A stretch of 5,458 bases of DNA. Origin: an uncultured Fibrobacter sp. Lineage in GTDB: Bacteria; Fibrobacterota; Fibrobacteria; Fibrobacterales; Fibrobacteraceae. Of this stretch, positions 1 to 5,403 are shown piece by piece. A program made the position numbers and the translations under genes. The stretch lies in the NCBI GenBank assembly GCA_947306025.1, contig CAMZFJ010000163.1, forward strand, positions 1 through 5,458. Direction: 5' to 3'. The notes under the pieces are model-generated. The model was not told the origin of the DNA, ran no database searches, and was given only the letters and a program-made list of their open reading frames with translations. Positions within the stretch are counted from its first letter, which is position 1; every line of letters starts with the position of its first letter.

Positions 1-193
1 CAATCTTGTTCATTTCTTCGCGGATGATGTTTACAATCTTCTGGATCACGCGGAAACCCATCGGCATCATGGAGTAGATACCGGTAGAAACAGGCTTGAT
101 GTAGCCGCCGCGCATGAGGAAGATGTGGGAGGGCATGGTAGCGTCGCTGGGCGTTTCGCGGAGCGTGACATAGAAATACTTGGAGAGTTTCAT
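1..193 (-). CDS. proS: Prolyl-tRNA synthetase, N-terminal part (runs off the left edge)
   Basis: Class II aminoacyl-tRNA synthetase that charges tRNA-Pro with proline in the cytoplasm. Only the first 64 codons are present. The translation opens MKLSKYFYVTLRETPSDA and continues with SHIFLMRGGYIKPVSTGIY and then MPMGFRVIQKIVNIIREEM. This follows the conserved start of bacterial-type ProRS: the SH-x-LLLRAG-like stretch, then ASGIY-like, then the LPLG-like turn, then the helix ending in REEM. The eukaryote-like ProRS class begins differently. The ATG (complement of 191-193) is preceded on the minus strand by AAAAGG at 8-nt spacing, a reasonable ribosome-binding site, and conserved sequence starts almost at once, so the start is secure. 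It is transcribed divergently from the membrane-protein gene at 252. The editing insertion domain, class II motifs 2 and 3 and the anticodon-binding domain lie outside the window. Confidence 0.9.
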   Translation of the reverse strand, partial: MKLSKYFYVTLRETPSDATMPSHIFLMRGGYIKPVSTGIYSMMPMGFRVIQKIVNIIREEMNKI

Positions 194-219
194 TGTAATG
201 ACCTTTTAAAATTTTACGG

Positions 220-230
220 CGAAAATTTAG
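220..230 (-). promoter_or_regulatory. Candidate -10/-7 element for proS
   Basis: Read on the minus strand this is CTAAATTTTCG, which resembles the elements before the other genes here (CTATCTTTGCG at 5017-5027, CTAAATTGCGG at 2960-2970) and the Bacteroidetes -7 motif TAnnTTTG. It would give a leader of roughly 20 nt before the proS ATG, with room for the AAAAGG ribosome-binding site. No convincing upstream -33/-35 element is seen. The call rests on position and similarity only. Confidence 0.3.
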
Positions 231-239
231 CTTTTTTTG

Positions 240-247
240 TATTTTGC
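240..247 (+). promoter_or_regulatory. Candidate -10/-7 element just before the membrane-protein gene
   Basis: TATTTTGC lies 4 nt upstream of the ATG at 252 and is a near match to TAnnTTTG. If it works as a promoter, transcription would start at or within a few bases of the ATG, giving a leaderless mRNA. That would fit the lack of any purine-rich ribosome-binding site before this gene. The match is short and the region is T-rich, so chance is a real alternative. Confidence 0.2.
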
Positions 248-251
248 AGTC

Positions 252-1445
252 ATGGAATTTTTAAACAGGTTGCGGGAAAAATCCGCAGTTCAAAAAACGG
301 AGAAGTTTTTCCCGGCATTTGCTTTTTTAGGCGGGTTCAGTTGGGACTCGATGACGATAGGGAGTAAGGTTTACGGTTCGGACCTCATTTTTTTGTCGTT
401 CTATTATTTGCTGGCGCTATTTTCGATATCCTTTATTGCCACGCGAAAAGTTGTTGATTGTAGTGATGACATAAATGAAGAGGATTCCAATAATGAAGAG
501 GCGTCCAATACAAAAATTCTGCAAAATTTTTACCACAGGGCTTTGTCTTACGAATGGCCGCAAACATGGATAGACCGTTTGACTTGGCTTGTGCAGTTTT
601 GCTTCGGAAACCTCTATAGCGCACTCGTCATCTGCTATTTCAAAAGCTCGGGTTCCATAGCGTCGTTTATCATTGTACTAGTTTTAGCGGCTCTTCTCGT
701 CGGCAATGAATTCTTGAAGGAAAAGTATGAAAACTTTGGCGTTTGCCTTGCGTTCTTCTGCTTGCTCGGGACGATGTTCTTTAACTTCTTGATACCGCAC
801 TTGGTTCACGGAATGGGAACGTTTTGGTTCTTTTTGAGCACGCTTTTATCTGCTGGAATTTGCTATTTACTTTGGATGAAATCTTTGCTGAAATTTCCAG
901 ACGATGATCCGCGTAAGATGTCGCGTAAAAAGCGTTTTTTGATTGCGCCGATATCAATTAGTTTAATCCTTTCAATTGCGTATCTCGCTAACTGGATAGC
1001 TCCTGTTCCGCTCGTTTTAAAGCAACAAATCGTCTGCAAAAATTTTGACCGTGAAACATATTCGTGCGATGTAGACAAACTAGACTTTTGGCAGAGGATG
1101 GGGTTCAAGGGTACGACAATCCACAAAGAAGATGGTGACGAAATTTACTTTATGTCGTCGGTTTACGCACCTGCAGAGCTTAAGGCTCCCATTGAATTCC
1201 GCTGGTACTACAAAGAACCTTCTACAAATACATTTAAATTAACGGATAAAATTACATCGAGCCGGATGATTATTCGTGGTGGGCGAGATCAAGGTTATCG
1301 TAGTTATTCAAAAAAGAAAAATATCCCGGTTGGGACATATCGGGTGGAAACCGCATATAAAGATGGGGCTGTTATAGGTTCTGAAACCTTCAGGGTTCTC
1401 GAAGGAATCCCAAAACAGGGCTTTGTTCGTGATTCTTTGCGTTGA
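252..1445 (+). CDS. Six-helix membrane protein with C-terminal DUF2914-like domain
   Basis: The 397-aa product has about six hydrophobic segments (roughly residues 44-63, 110-130, 134-152, 161-181, 190-208 and 229-250), with an acidic Asp/Glu/Asn-rich loop at 70-85. The last helix is followed by PVPLVLK and a soluble C-terminal domain (about 255-385). That domain has the pattern of DUF2914: alternating strands, a hydrophobic-RWYYKE segment at 315-322, RSYSKKK at 350-356, then PVGTYRVETAYKDG and a final strand ETFRVLE. DUF2914 has no established function; in other proteins it follows membrane helices and probably faces the envelope. I chose the ATG at 252; an in-frame TTG at 237 would add five residues with no better context, and neither start has a clear ribosome-binding site. 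The gene is visibly more A/T-rich than its neighbours and uses TTA, CTA and ATA codons that mnmG avoids or rarely uses, suggesting low expression or different ancestry. The gene is real; the family call is from remembered pattern, not a search. Confidence 0.75.
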   Translation: MEFLNRLREKSAVQKTEKFFPAFAFLGGFSWDSMTIGSKVYGSDLIFLSFYYLLALFSISFIATRKVVDCSDDINEEDSNNEEASNTKILQNFYHRALSYEWPQTWIDRLTWLVQFCFGNLYSALVICYFKSSGSIASFIIVLVLAALLVGNEFLKEKYENFGVCLAFFCLLGTMFFNFLIPHLVHGMGTFWFFLSTLLSAGICYLLWMKSLLKFPDDDPRKMSRKKRFLIAPISISLILSIAYLANWIAPVPLVLKQQIVCKNFDRETYSCDVDKLDFWQRMGFKGTTIHKEDGDEIYFMSSVYAPAELKAPIEFRWYYKEPSTNTFKLTDKITSSRMIIRGGRDQGYRSYSKKKNIPVGTYRVETAYKDGAVIGSETFRVLEGIPKQGFVRDSLR

Positions 1446-1473
1446 AACGTGGAGTAGATTCAAAAAAATATGC

Positions 1474-1481
1474 TATATTGG
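1474..1481 (+). promoter_or_regulatory. Candidate -10/-7 element for the lipoprotein gene
   Basis: TATATTGG, within CTATATTGGAATGC, sits about 54 nt before the lipoprotein ATG. It is both a good sigma-70-like -10 (TATATT) and a partial match to TAnnTTTG. The spacer is A-rich upstream (CAAAAAAATA), but I see no good -35 at normal spacing. Initiation here would place the perfect 7-bp hairpin at 1492-1509 near the 5' end of the mRNA. Confidence 0.35.
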
Positions 1482-1491
1482 AATGCAAAAT

Positions 1492-1509
1492 TAGGAATGG
1501 TTATTCCTA
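1492..1509 (+). repeat. Perfect 7-bp inverted repeat in the lipoprotein leader
   Basis: TAGGAAT, a GGTT loop, then ATTCCTA form a perfect 7-bp stem. It lies just downstream of the candidate promoter and 13 nt before the ribosome-binding site AAGGAG (1522-1527; 8 nt from the ATG). It could be an operator or a 5' stabilising hairpin of the mRNA. It is a poor terminator for the upstream gene because GTGTTTGAC follows rather than a run of T. Confidence 0.45.
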
Positions 1510-1535
1510 GTGTTTGACTTTAAGGAGTCTATATA

Positions 1536-2852
1536 ATGAAATTGAAAAAAATTGCTCTCGGTGCCGCCGCTCTTGCACTTATCGCTTGCGGTGAAACCCA
1601 GAAACCGGTTTCTAAAGTTGCTGCTATAACCCCGAATTCTACAGATGACCAGAAATTTGCCTACATGCTCGGTGCCCAGTTCGGTCTTCAGAATTTTTCG
1701 AACCTTCCTTGGCAAACTGGCGAAGGCATTGACGAAGACGTTGTTGTTCAGGCTTTCCATGATGCTTTGGGCAACATGAAGGATTCTACCCTCAAGTTGC
1801 AGCTCCCGCACGATTCTCTTGGCGTCATTAGCCGCCGTATCCAGAACTCCATGCGTGAACGCTATCTCAAGACCCAGCCGGATTCAACCGCCAAGGATTT
1901 AAGTGACGAACAGCGCCACGCTCTTGTTGATTCTCTTCGCAAGGCTTTGCCGATAAATCCCGCTCCGGCCGTGAAGAATGAAAAAGTGACGCTCCCGGAA
2001 GTTCCTTCTGAACAGCAGAAGTTCTCTTACTTGATCGGTTTCCAGTTCGGTAACCAGTTCTACGGCATTGGTCGTCAGTTCGAAACAGAATTTGACGGGG
2101 ACTATTTCGTCCTCGGTCTCCGTGATGCTGGAAAGCGCGTTCGCGATACCACGTTCACAATGACTCTTTCGGATGATACTTTGAAGGCTGTCGGCGACCG
2201 CTTTATGGAAAAGTCGAAGCTGATTAACGAAGAAAGAATGAAGAAGGCTAAGGAAGAAGAAGAAAAACTCAAGGCTGAAGTTGCCGGCCTTCGTGGCGAT
2301 ACGCTTGCCAATGGCATGCCTGCCAAGATGAACTTCAAGGTGAAGGCTTCGGGCATTACGGTCAAGGGGGAAGACTTGAGCGCATTTGCTCAAAAACCGC
2401 TCCTCATGTTCTACTTCTCCGCTACTTGCGGTCACTGCGCTCACGCTGCTCCGCAGATTCTTGAAATTGCCAAGGAATTTGCACCGAAGGGCCTCACGAC
2501 GCTTTCTATCGCTAGCGGTGGTAACAACAAGCCGGGTATCCGTCGTTTCATTGACGATGCCAAGTTCGATGATAACGTTAGCGTTATGTGGGACGAAGCT
2601 CGTCAGTTCGGTGAACTTTACAGCGATGGTTATGTTCCGAAGGTTTACCTCGTGAATCCGGATGGCACGTACAAGCAGTATGCCGCATTCGAACGCGAAA
2701 AGGATGACCTGAAGAAGGAAATTGCAGAACTCCTCAACGGCAAGAACGTCGAATGGAAGATCGAAGTCAAGCAGGCCGCTGATTCCGCTAAGGTTGAAGC
2801 AAAGCCGCAGGCCAAGAAGGCTGACGCTAAGGCTGCTAAGAAAGCCAAGTAA
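1536..2852 (+). CDS. Envelope lipoprotein: two FKBP-N-type domains fused to a CGHC thioredoxin domain
   Basis: The 438-aa product starts with a lipoprotein signal peptide: KLKK, a hydrophobic core, then the lipobox LIAC with Cys18 as the expected lipidated residue. Two helical repeats follow, about 36-107 and 158-230. Each opens with the FKBP_N signature (QKFAYMLGAQFG; QKFSYLIGFQFG), has an Asp-rich A/GL-x-DA segment and ends in a long helix; the second runs into a charged coiled coil (about 226-252). In Mip/FkpA-type proteins this module dimerises the enzyme and precedes a prolyl isomerase domain. Here that catalytic domain is absent. Instead a TlpA/thioredoxin-like domain (about 265-400) carries FYFSATCGHCAHAAP with Cys298/Cys301 and the cis-Pro loop GYVPKVYLV (Pro368). 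Cys18, 298 and 301 are the only cysteines. The tail (413-438) is Lys/Ala-rich. AAGGAG at 8-nt spacing supports the ATG. The likely role is thiol-disulfide exchange or isomerisation in the periplasm or at a membrane surface; the substrate is unknown. It appears to be a single-gene unit, with an intrinsic terminator about 50 nt downstream. Confidence 0.88.
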   Translation: MKLKKIALGAAALALIACGETQKPVSKVAAITPNSTDDQKFAYMLGAQFGLQNFSNLPWQTGEGIDEDVVVQAFHDALGNMKDSTLKLQLPHDSLGVISRRIQNSMRERYLKTQPDSTAKDLSDEQRHALVDSLRKALPINPAPAVKNEKVTLPEVPSEQQKFSYLIGFQFGNQFYGIGRQFETEFDGDYFVLGLRDAGKRVRDTTFTMTLSDDTLKAVGDRFMEKSKLINEERMKKAKEEEEKLKAEVAGLRGDTLANGMPAKMNFKVKASGITVKGEDLSAFAQKPLLMFYFSATCGHCAHAAPQILEIAKEFAPKGLTTLSIASGGNNKPGIRRFIDDAKFDDNVSVMWDEARQFGELYSDGYVPKVYLVNPDGTYKQYAAFEREKDDLKKEIAELLNGKNVEWKIEVKQAADSAKVEAKPQAKKADAKAAKKAK

Positions 2853-2902
2853 GAGTCGTTCTCGCGTAGTCCTCGCTTGGCGGGAATGCGCGGAAATCCT
2901 TT

Positions 2903-2934
2903 AAAAACACGTCCCAACTCGGGACGCGTTTTTT
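2903..2934 (+). terminator. Intrinsic terminator after the lipoprotein gene
   Basis: CGTCCC (2910-2915), the loop AACTC, then GGGACG (2921-2926) form a G/C-rich 6-bp stem. After one A/C mismatch the pairing resumes with C2908-G2928 and an A-run (2903-2907) against the T-run (2929-2934). The hairpin followed by six T residues is a textbook rho-independent terminator on the plus strand. The A-run on the other side would also allow function on the minus strand, but no minus-strand gene ends here. It separates the lipoprotein unit from mnmG. Confidence 0.88.
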
Positions 2935-2960
2935 ATATAGCCGTTGCGCCATATATTTTC

Positions 2961-2968
2961 TAAATTGC
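2961..2968 (+). promoter_or_regulatory. Candidate -10/-7 element for mnmG
   Basis: TAAATTGC (in TTCTAAATTGCGG) lies about 44 nt before the mnmG ATG and just after the upstream terminator, where a new promoter is expected. It resembles TATCTTTG before the small gene at 5064. An alternative sigma-70-style reading uses TATATT at 2952-2957, but its -35 would fall in the terminator T-run. No clear -33/-35 was found for the first reading. Confidence 0.35.
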
Positions 2969-3012
2969 GGAAAAAAATCGCGTTTGCGCAAGAATCGCAA
3001 AGAAAGAAGTCT

Positions 3013-4917
3013 ATGATTATCGCAGAATTTGATGTCGTTGTTGTCGGTGGCGGTCACGCCGGAATTGAAGCAACTCATGCCGCATGGAAAATCGGTGTTA
3101 AAACCGCTATGCTTACGATGGACTTGAACGCTATTGGCAGAATGTCTTGCAACCCGGCCGTGGGTGGCGTGGCGAAAGGCCAGATTGTTCGCGATATCGA
3201 CGCTTTGGGCGGCCTCATGGGTCTTTTGACCGATAAGGCGGGCATCCAGTTCCGCATGCTCAACATGAGCAAAGGTCCTGCAGTTTGGGGCCCGCGTGCG
3301 CAATGCGATATGAAGTATTACAGCGAAGTCGCTCGAGAGACGATGGAAAGTCTGCAAGGGCTTACGCTGATCCAGGGCGAACTTGCTGCGTTCGAACGCA
3401 TGAACGATGGGCGCTTGGAACTCACGCTCTTGAACGGTGACCGTTACATTACACGCGCGCTTGTGATTACGAGTGGAACGTTCCTTGCCTCCAAGATGTT
3501 TACCGGACTTGAAACGAGCATCGGTGGGCGAGTGGGCGAGCCGAGTGCAGATAAACTTTCGGAATGCTTGGCGAAGAACGGAATTCGCTTGCGCCGCTTG
3601 AAGACTGGAACGCCGAGCCGCCTCGACCCGGATTCTATTGATTTTAACGAATGCGATGTGCAGCATGGCGATGATAAGCCGTGGCCGATGAGCGACCGCC
3701 ATTTTGACGAAAACGGAACGCCTGATAAATTCTGGGGTGACCAAGTCAATAAGTTTATCCGCAACGATTGCGTTTGCTGGATTACGCGCACGAACATCAA
3801 GACGCATGATATTCTGCGCAGTGGCTTTAAGGATAGCCCGATGTTCAGCGGCCGTATCCACGGCAAGGGCCCGCGCTACTGCCCGAGTATCGAAGATAAA
3901 ATCAACCGTTTTGGCGACCGCGACGGGCACCAGCTGTTCCTCGAACCGGAACAGGCTGACATCGGGCGCGTGTACATCAACGGCTTCAGCTCTAGCTTGC
4001 CGGCGGACATTCAGTTGGCTGCAATCCACACGATTCCGGGCCTCACTCGCGCAAAGGTTCTGCAAATCGGTTACGCGGTCGAGTATGATTCTGTGGACGC
4101 TACGCAGCTTTATCCGACGTTCGAATGCAAGAACGTTCCCGGCATCTATTTTGCGGGTCAGGTCTGCGGCACGAGCGGTTACGAAGAAGCGGCAGGGCAG
4201 GGCCTTATGGCGGGCATTAACGCCGCTCTCAAGGTCAAGGGCGAAGACCCCTTCATTCTCGGTCGTTCCGAAAGTTATCTCGGCGTGATGGTCGATGACC
4301 TCGTGAATATCTTGCTCGATGAACCGTACCGCATGTTCACGAGCCGCGCCGAATATCGTTTGTTCCTCCGCAGCGACAATGCCGAAATGCGCCTCAAGGA
4401 AAAGGCTCGCAAGATTGGCATGATCAGCGACCGCGACTGGTTCGATTGGGACCGCCGCAAGAACCTCATGGCGGACCTCAAGACGAAATTTACGGAAACG
4501 TCCGCAACGCCGGATGAAGCAAACATCATTCTCGAAGCGGGCGGACAAGCTCTTGCCACGGAGCGCACCCGCTGGATCAACGTGCTCCGCCGCCCGGGCA
4601 TTGATCCTGAAACATTCTTCAAGGTTGCAGCTCCCGATGCTCAAATCACGCGTCGCGACCAGTGGTTCATGTACGCCGAAGAACTCTACGCGGGATTCTT
4701 CGACCGTCAGGAACGCGAAATCGACGACCAGAAGAAGATGGAAAAGGTCAAGCTCTCGCCGGATCTCGATTACATGTCGATTTCTGCCATCAGCATCGAA
4801 AGCCGCCAGCGCCTCAACGCCCACAAGCCGCTTACGCTTGGGCAGGCAAGCCGCGTGCCTGGAGTGCGCCCCGCAGACATCACCGTCCTCGCGCATTGGC
4901 TGGATTCTAGAACTTAG
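3013..4917 (+). CDS. mnmG: tRNA uridine-5-carboxymethylaminomethyl modification enzyme MnmG (GidA)
   Basis: FAD-binding subunit of the MnmE-MnmG complex, which installs the (carboxymethyl)aminomethyl group on C5 of wobble uridine 34 in several tRNAs in the cytoplasm. The product is 634 aa, close to the usual ~620-630. Visible marks in order: the Rossmann FAD motif VVVGGGHAGIEA (residues 8-20), MSCNPAVGGVAKG (44-56, Cys46), the KTGTPSR block (197-203), GPRYCPSIEDKINRF (286-300, the first GidA signature, with conserved Cys290), AGQVCGTSGYEEAAGQG (381-397, the second signature) and the C-terminal block PLTLGQASRVPGVRPADI that contacts MnmE/tRNA in the family. The ATG at 3013 fits because the FAD motif begins seven residues later; an in-frame TTG at 2944 would add 23 non-conserved residues. 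The ribosome-binding site (AAAGAAG) is weak. Oddities: Cys385 where the signature normally has Asn/Thr, about a dozen extra residues around 228-252, and a stop codon inside a repeat array. No mnmE is adjacent. Confidence 0.97.
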   Translation: MIIAEFDVVVVGGGHAGIEATHAAWKIGVKTAMLTMDLNAIGRMSCNPAVGGVAKGQIVRDIDALGGLMGLLTDKAGIQFRMLNMSKGPAVWGPRAQCDMKYYSEVARETMESLQGLTLIQGELAAFERMNDGRLELTLLNGDRYITRALVITSGTFLASKMFTGLETSIGGRVGEPSADKLSECLAKNGIRLRRLKTGTPSRLDPDSIDFNECDVQHGDDKPWPMSDRHFDENGTPDKFWGDQVNKFIRNDCVCWITRTNIKTHDILRSGFKDSPMFSGRIHGKGPRYCPSIEDKINRFGDRDGHQLFLEPEQADIGRVYINGFSSSLPADIQLAAIHTIPGLTRAKVLQIGYAVEYDSVDATQLYPTFECKNVPGIYFAGQVCGTSGYEEAAGQGLMAGINAALKVKGEDPFILGRSESYLGVMVDDLVNILLDEPYRMFTSRAEYRLFLRSDNAEMRLKEKARKIGMISDRDWFDWDRRKNLMADLKTKFTETSATPDEANIILEAGGQALATERTRWINVLRRPGIDPETFFKVAAPDAQITRRDQWFMYAEELYAGFFDRQEREIDDQKKMEKVKLSPDLDYMSISAISIESRQRLNAHKPLTLGQASRVPGVRPADITVLAHWLDSRT

Positions 4918-4979
4918 AGCTTAGAACTTAGATCTTAGTTTCATTTCTAAGTTCTAAGAGCGAAGCGGTCTAAGTTCTA
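4908..4979. repeat. Heptamer array with nested inverted repeats at the 3' end of mnmG
   Basis: The left half reads as four tandem heptamers: TAGAACT, TAGAGCT, TAGAACT, TAGATCT, then TAG (4908-4938). The right half carries the reverse complement: TCTAAGTTCTAAG at 4946-4958 and TCTAAGTTCTA at 4969-4979, separated by AGCGAAGCGG-type sequence. The inner pair (4920-4932 with 4946-4958) gives 13 perfect base pairs around a 13-nt loop; the outer pair (4908-4918 with 4969-4979) gives 11 more. The mnmG stop TAG (4915-4917) lies inside the first copy. No run of T follows, so it is not a standard intrinsic terminator, though the RNA hairpin could protect or end the mnmG transcript. It may be a dispersed intergenic repeat family or a small non-autonomous element. 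Confidence 0.8.
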
Positions 4980-4994
4980 CCAACTACTAGGCCA

Positions 4995-5025
4995 CTTGCA
5001 TTTCTGTAAAAAATTACTATCTTTG
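4995..5025 (+). promoter_or_regulatory. Promoter candidate for the lysine-rich small gene
   Basis: TATCTTTG at 5018-5025 matches the Bacteroidetes -7 consensus TAnnTTTG exactly. Nineteen bases upstream is CTTG (4995-4998), one base from the -33 consensus TTTG at normal spacing. The same bases can be read as sigma-70-like, TTGCAT (4996-5001), 16 nt, TATCTT. Transcription would start near 5032, giving a leader of about 30 nt that contains the ribosome-binding site AAGAGGT (5051-5057). This is the best-supported promoter in the window. Confidence 0.55.
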
Positions 5026-5063
5026 CGCCCGTCAACTTAAACAATTTTCCAAGAGGTATATTT

Positions 5064-5369
5064 ATGGCAGAAGAAGCAGAAGTCAAATCCACAGAAGAAG
5101 TTAAGCCTCAGGAAACAAAATCCCAAGAAAAATCTCAAGCTAAGAAGGCTCCGTCCAAGAAAAAGCGCCCGTTCAACGGCAAGCGCAAGGGCGCTGCTCC
5201 TGCTGCAAAGAAGCCGGCTGTCTTTAGTGATTCCCTGGAAGATCGTTTCCCGAACCTCGCTGCAAAGCTCAAGAAGTCCATCGAAGATGGTATCAAGCAG
5301 AAGATCAAGGACGCTCAGAACGATCCGAAGGTCAAGGCCGCCTCTAAGAAATTTGCTAAGGATAAGTAA
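5064..5369 (+). CDS. Small lysine-rich basic protein, unknown function
   Basis: The 101-aa product has 25 lysines, 3 arginines and 15 acidic residues, so it is strongly basic. It has two halves. Residues 1-52 are low complexity and probably disordered, first Glu/Lys/Gln-rich and then a KKAPSKKKRPFNGKRKG patch and an Ala/Pro/Lys stretch. Residues 53-101 (FSDSLEDRFPNLAAKLKKSIEDG onward) look like one or two amphipathic helices ending in a basic tail. There is no signal peptide, membrane segment or cysteine, so it is probably cytoplasmic. I do not recognise the family. Basic tails of this kind occur in nucleic-acid- or ribosome-binding proteins, but that is only a suggestion. AAGAGGT at 6-nt spacing, its own promoter candidate and codon use like that of mnmG support a real, possibly well expressed gene. 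No terminator is visible before the insertion-sequence end 34 bp downstream. Confidence 0.75.
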   Translation: MAEEAEVKSTEEVKPQETKSQEKSQAKKAPSKKKRPFNGKRKGAAPAAKKPAVFSDSLEDRFPNLAAKLKKSIEDGIKQKIKDAQNDPKVKAASKKFAKDK

Positions 5370-5403
5370 TCTTACTTCTCAAAAGAATTTAAACGCTCCG
5401 CAC

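Noticed and set aside
237..251. TTG start five codons before the membrane-protein ATG
   Set aside because: It has no ribosome-binding site and adds nothing conserved; the ATG at 252 is simpler. The choice is not certain.
125..367. An 80-codon plus-strand frame overlapping the proS start
   Set aside because: It runs antisense to the conserved proS N-terminus and through the divergent spacer; it has no family features.
1492..1509. Intrinsic terminator for the membrane-protein gene
   Set aside because: The stem is A/T-rich and is followed by GTGTTTGAC rather than a T-run; it also lies after the likely promoter of the next gene.
1899..2444. A 181-codon minus-strand frame opposite the lipoprotein gene
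   Set aside because: No start context or family features; it lies entirely within a gene with signal peptide, domains and active site.
2944..3012. Longer mnmG start at the in-frame TTG (23 extra residues)
   Set aside because: The extra residues are Lys-rich and non-conserved, the region contains the likely promoter, and the ATG at 3013 sits just before the FAD motif as in the family.
2836..4896. A 686-codon open frame on the minus strand across nearly all of mnmG
   Set aside because: It is in exact codon register with mnmG, so its stops would be the sense codons TTA, CTA and TCA, which mnmG avoids. The translation has no recognisable domain; it is a codon-bias shadow.
4908..4979. CRISPR-like array
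   Set aside because: Units are 7 bp and contiguous, with inverted copies; there are no 23-40 bp repeats with regular unique spacers.
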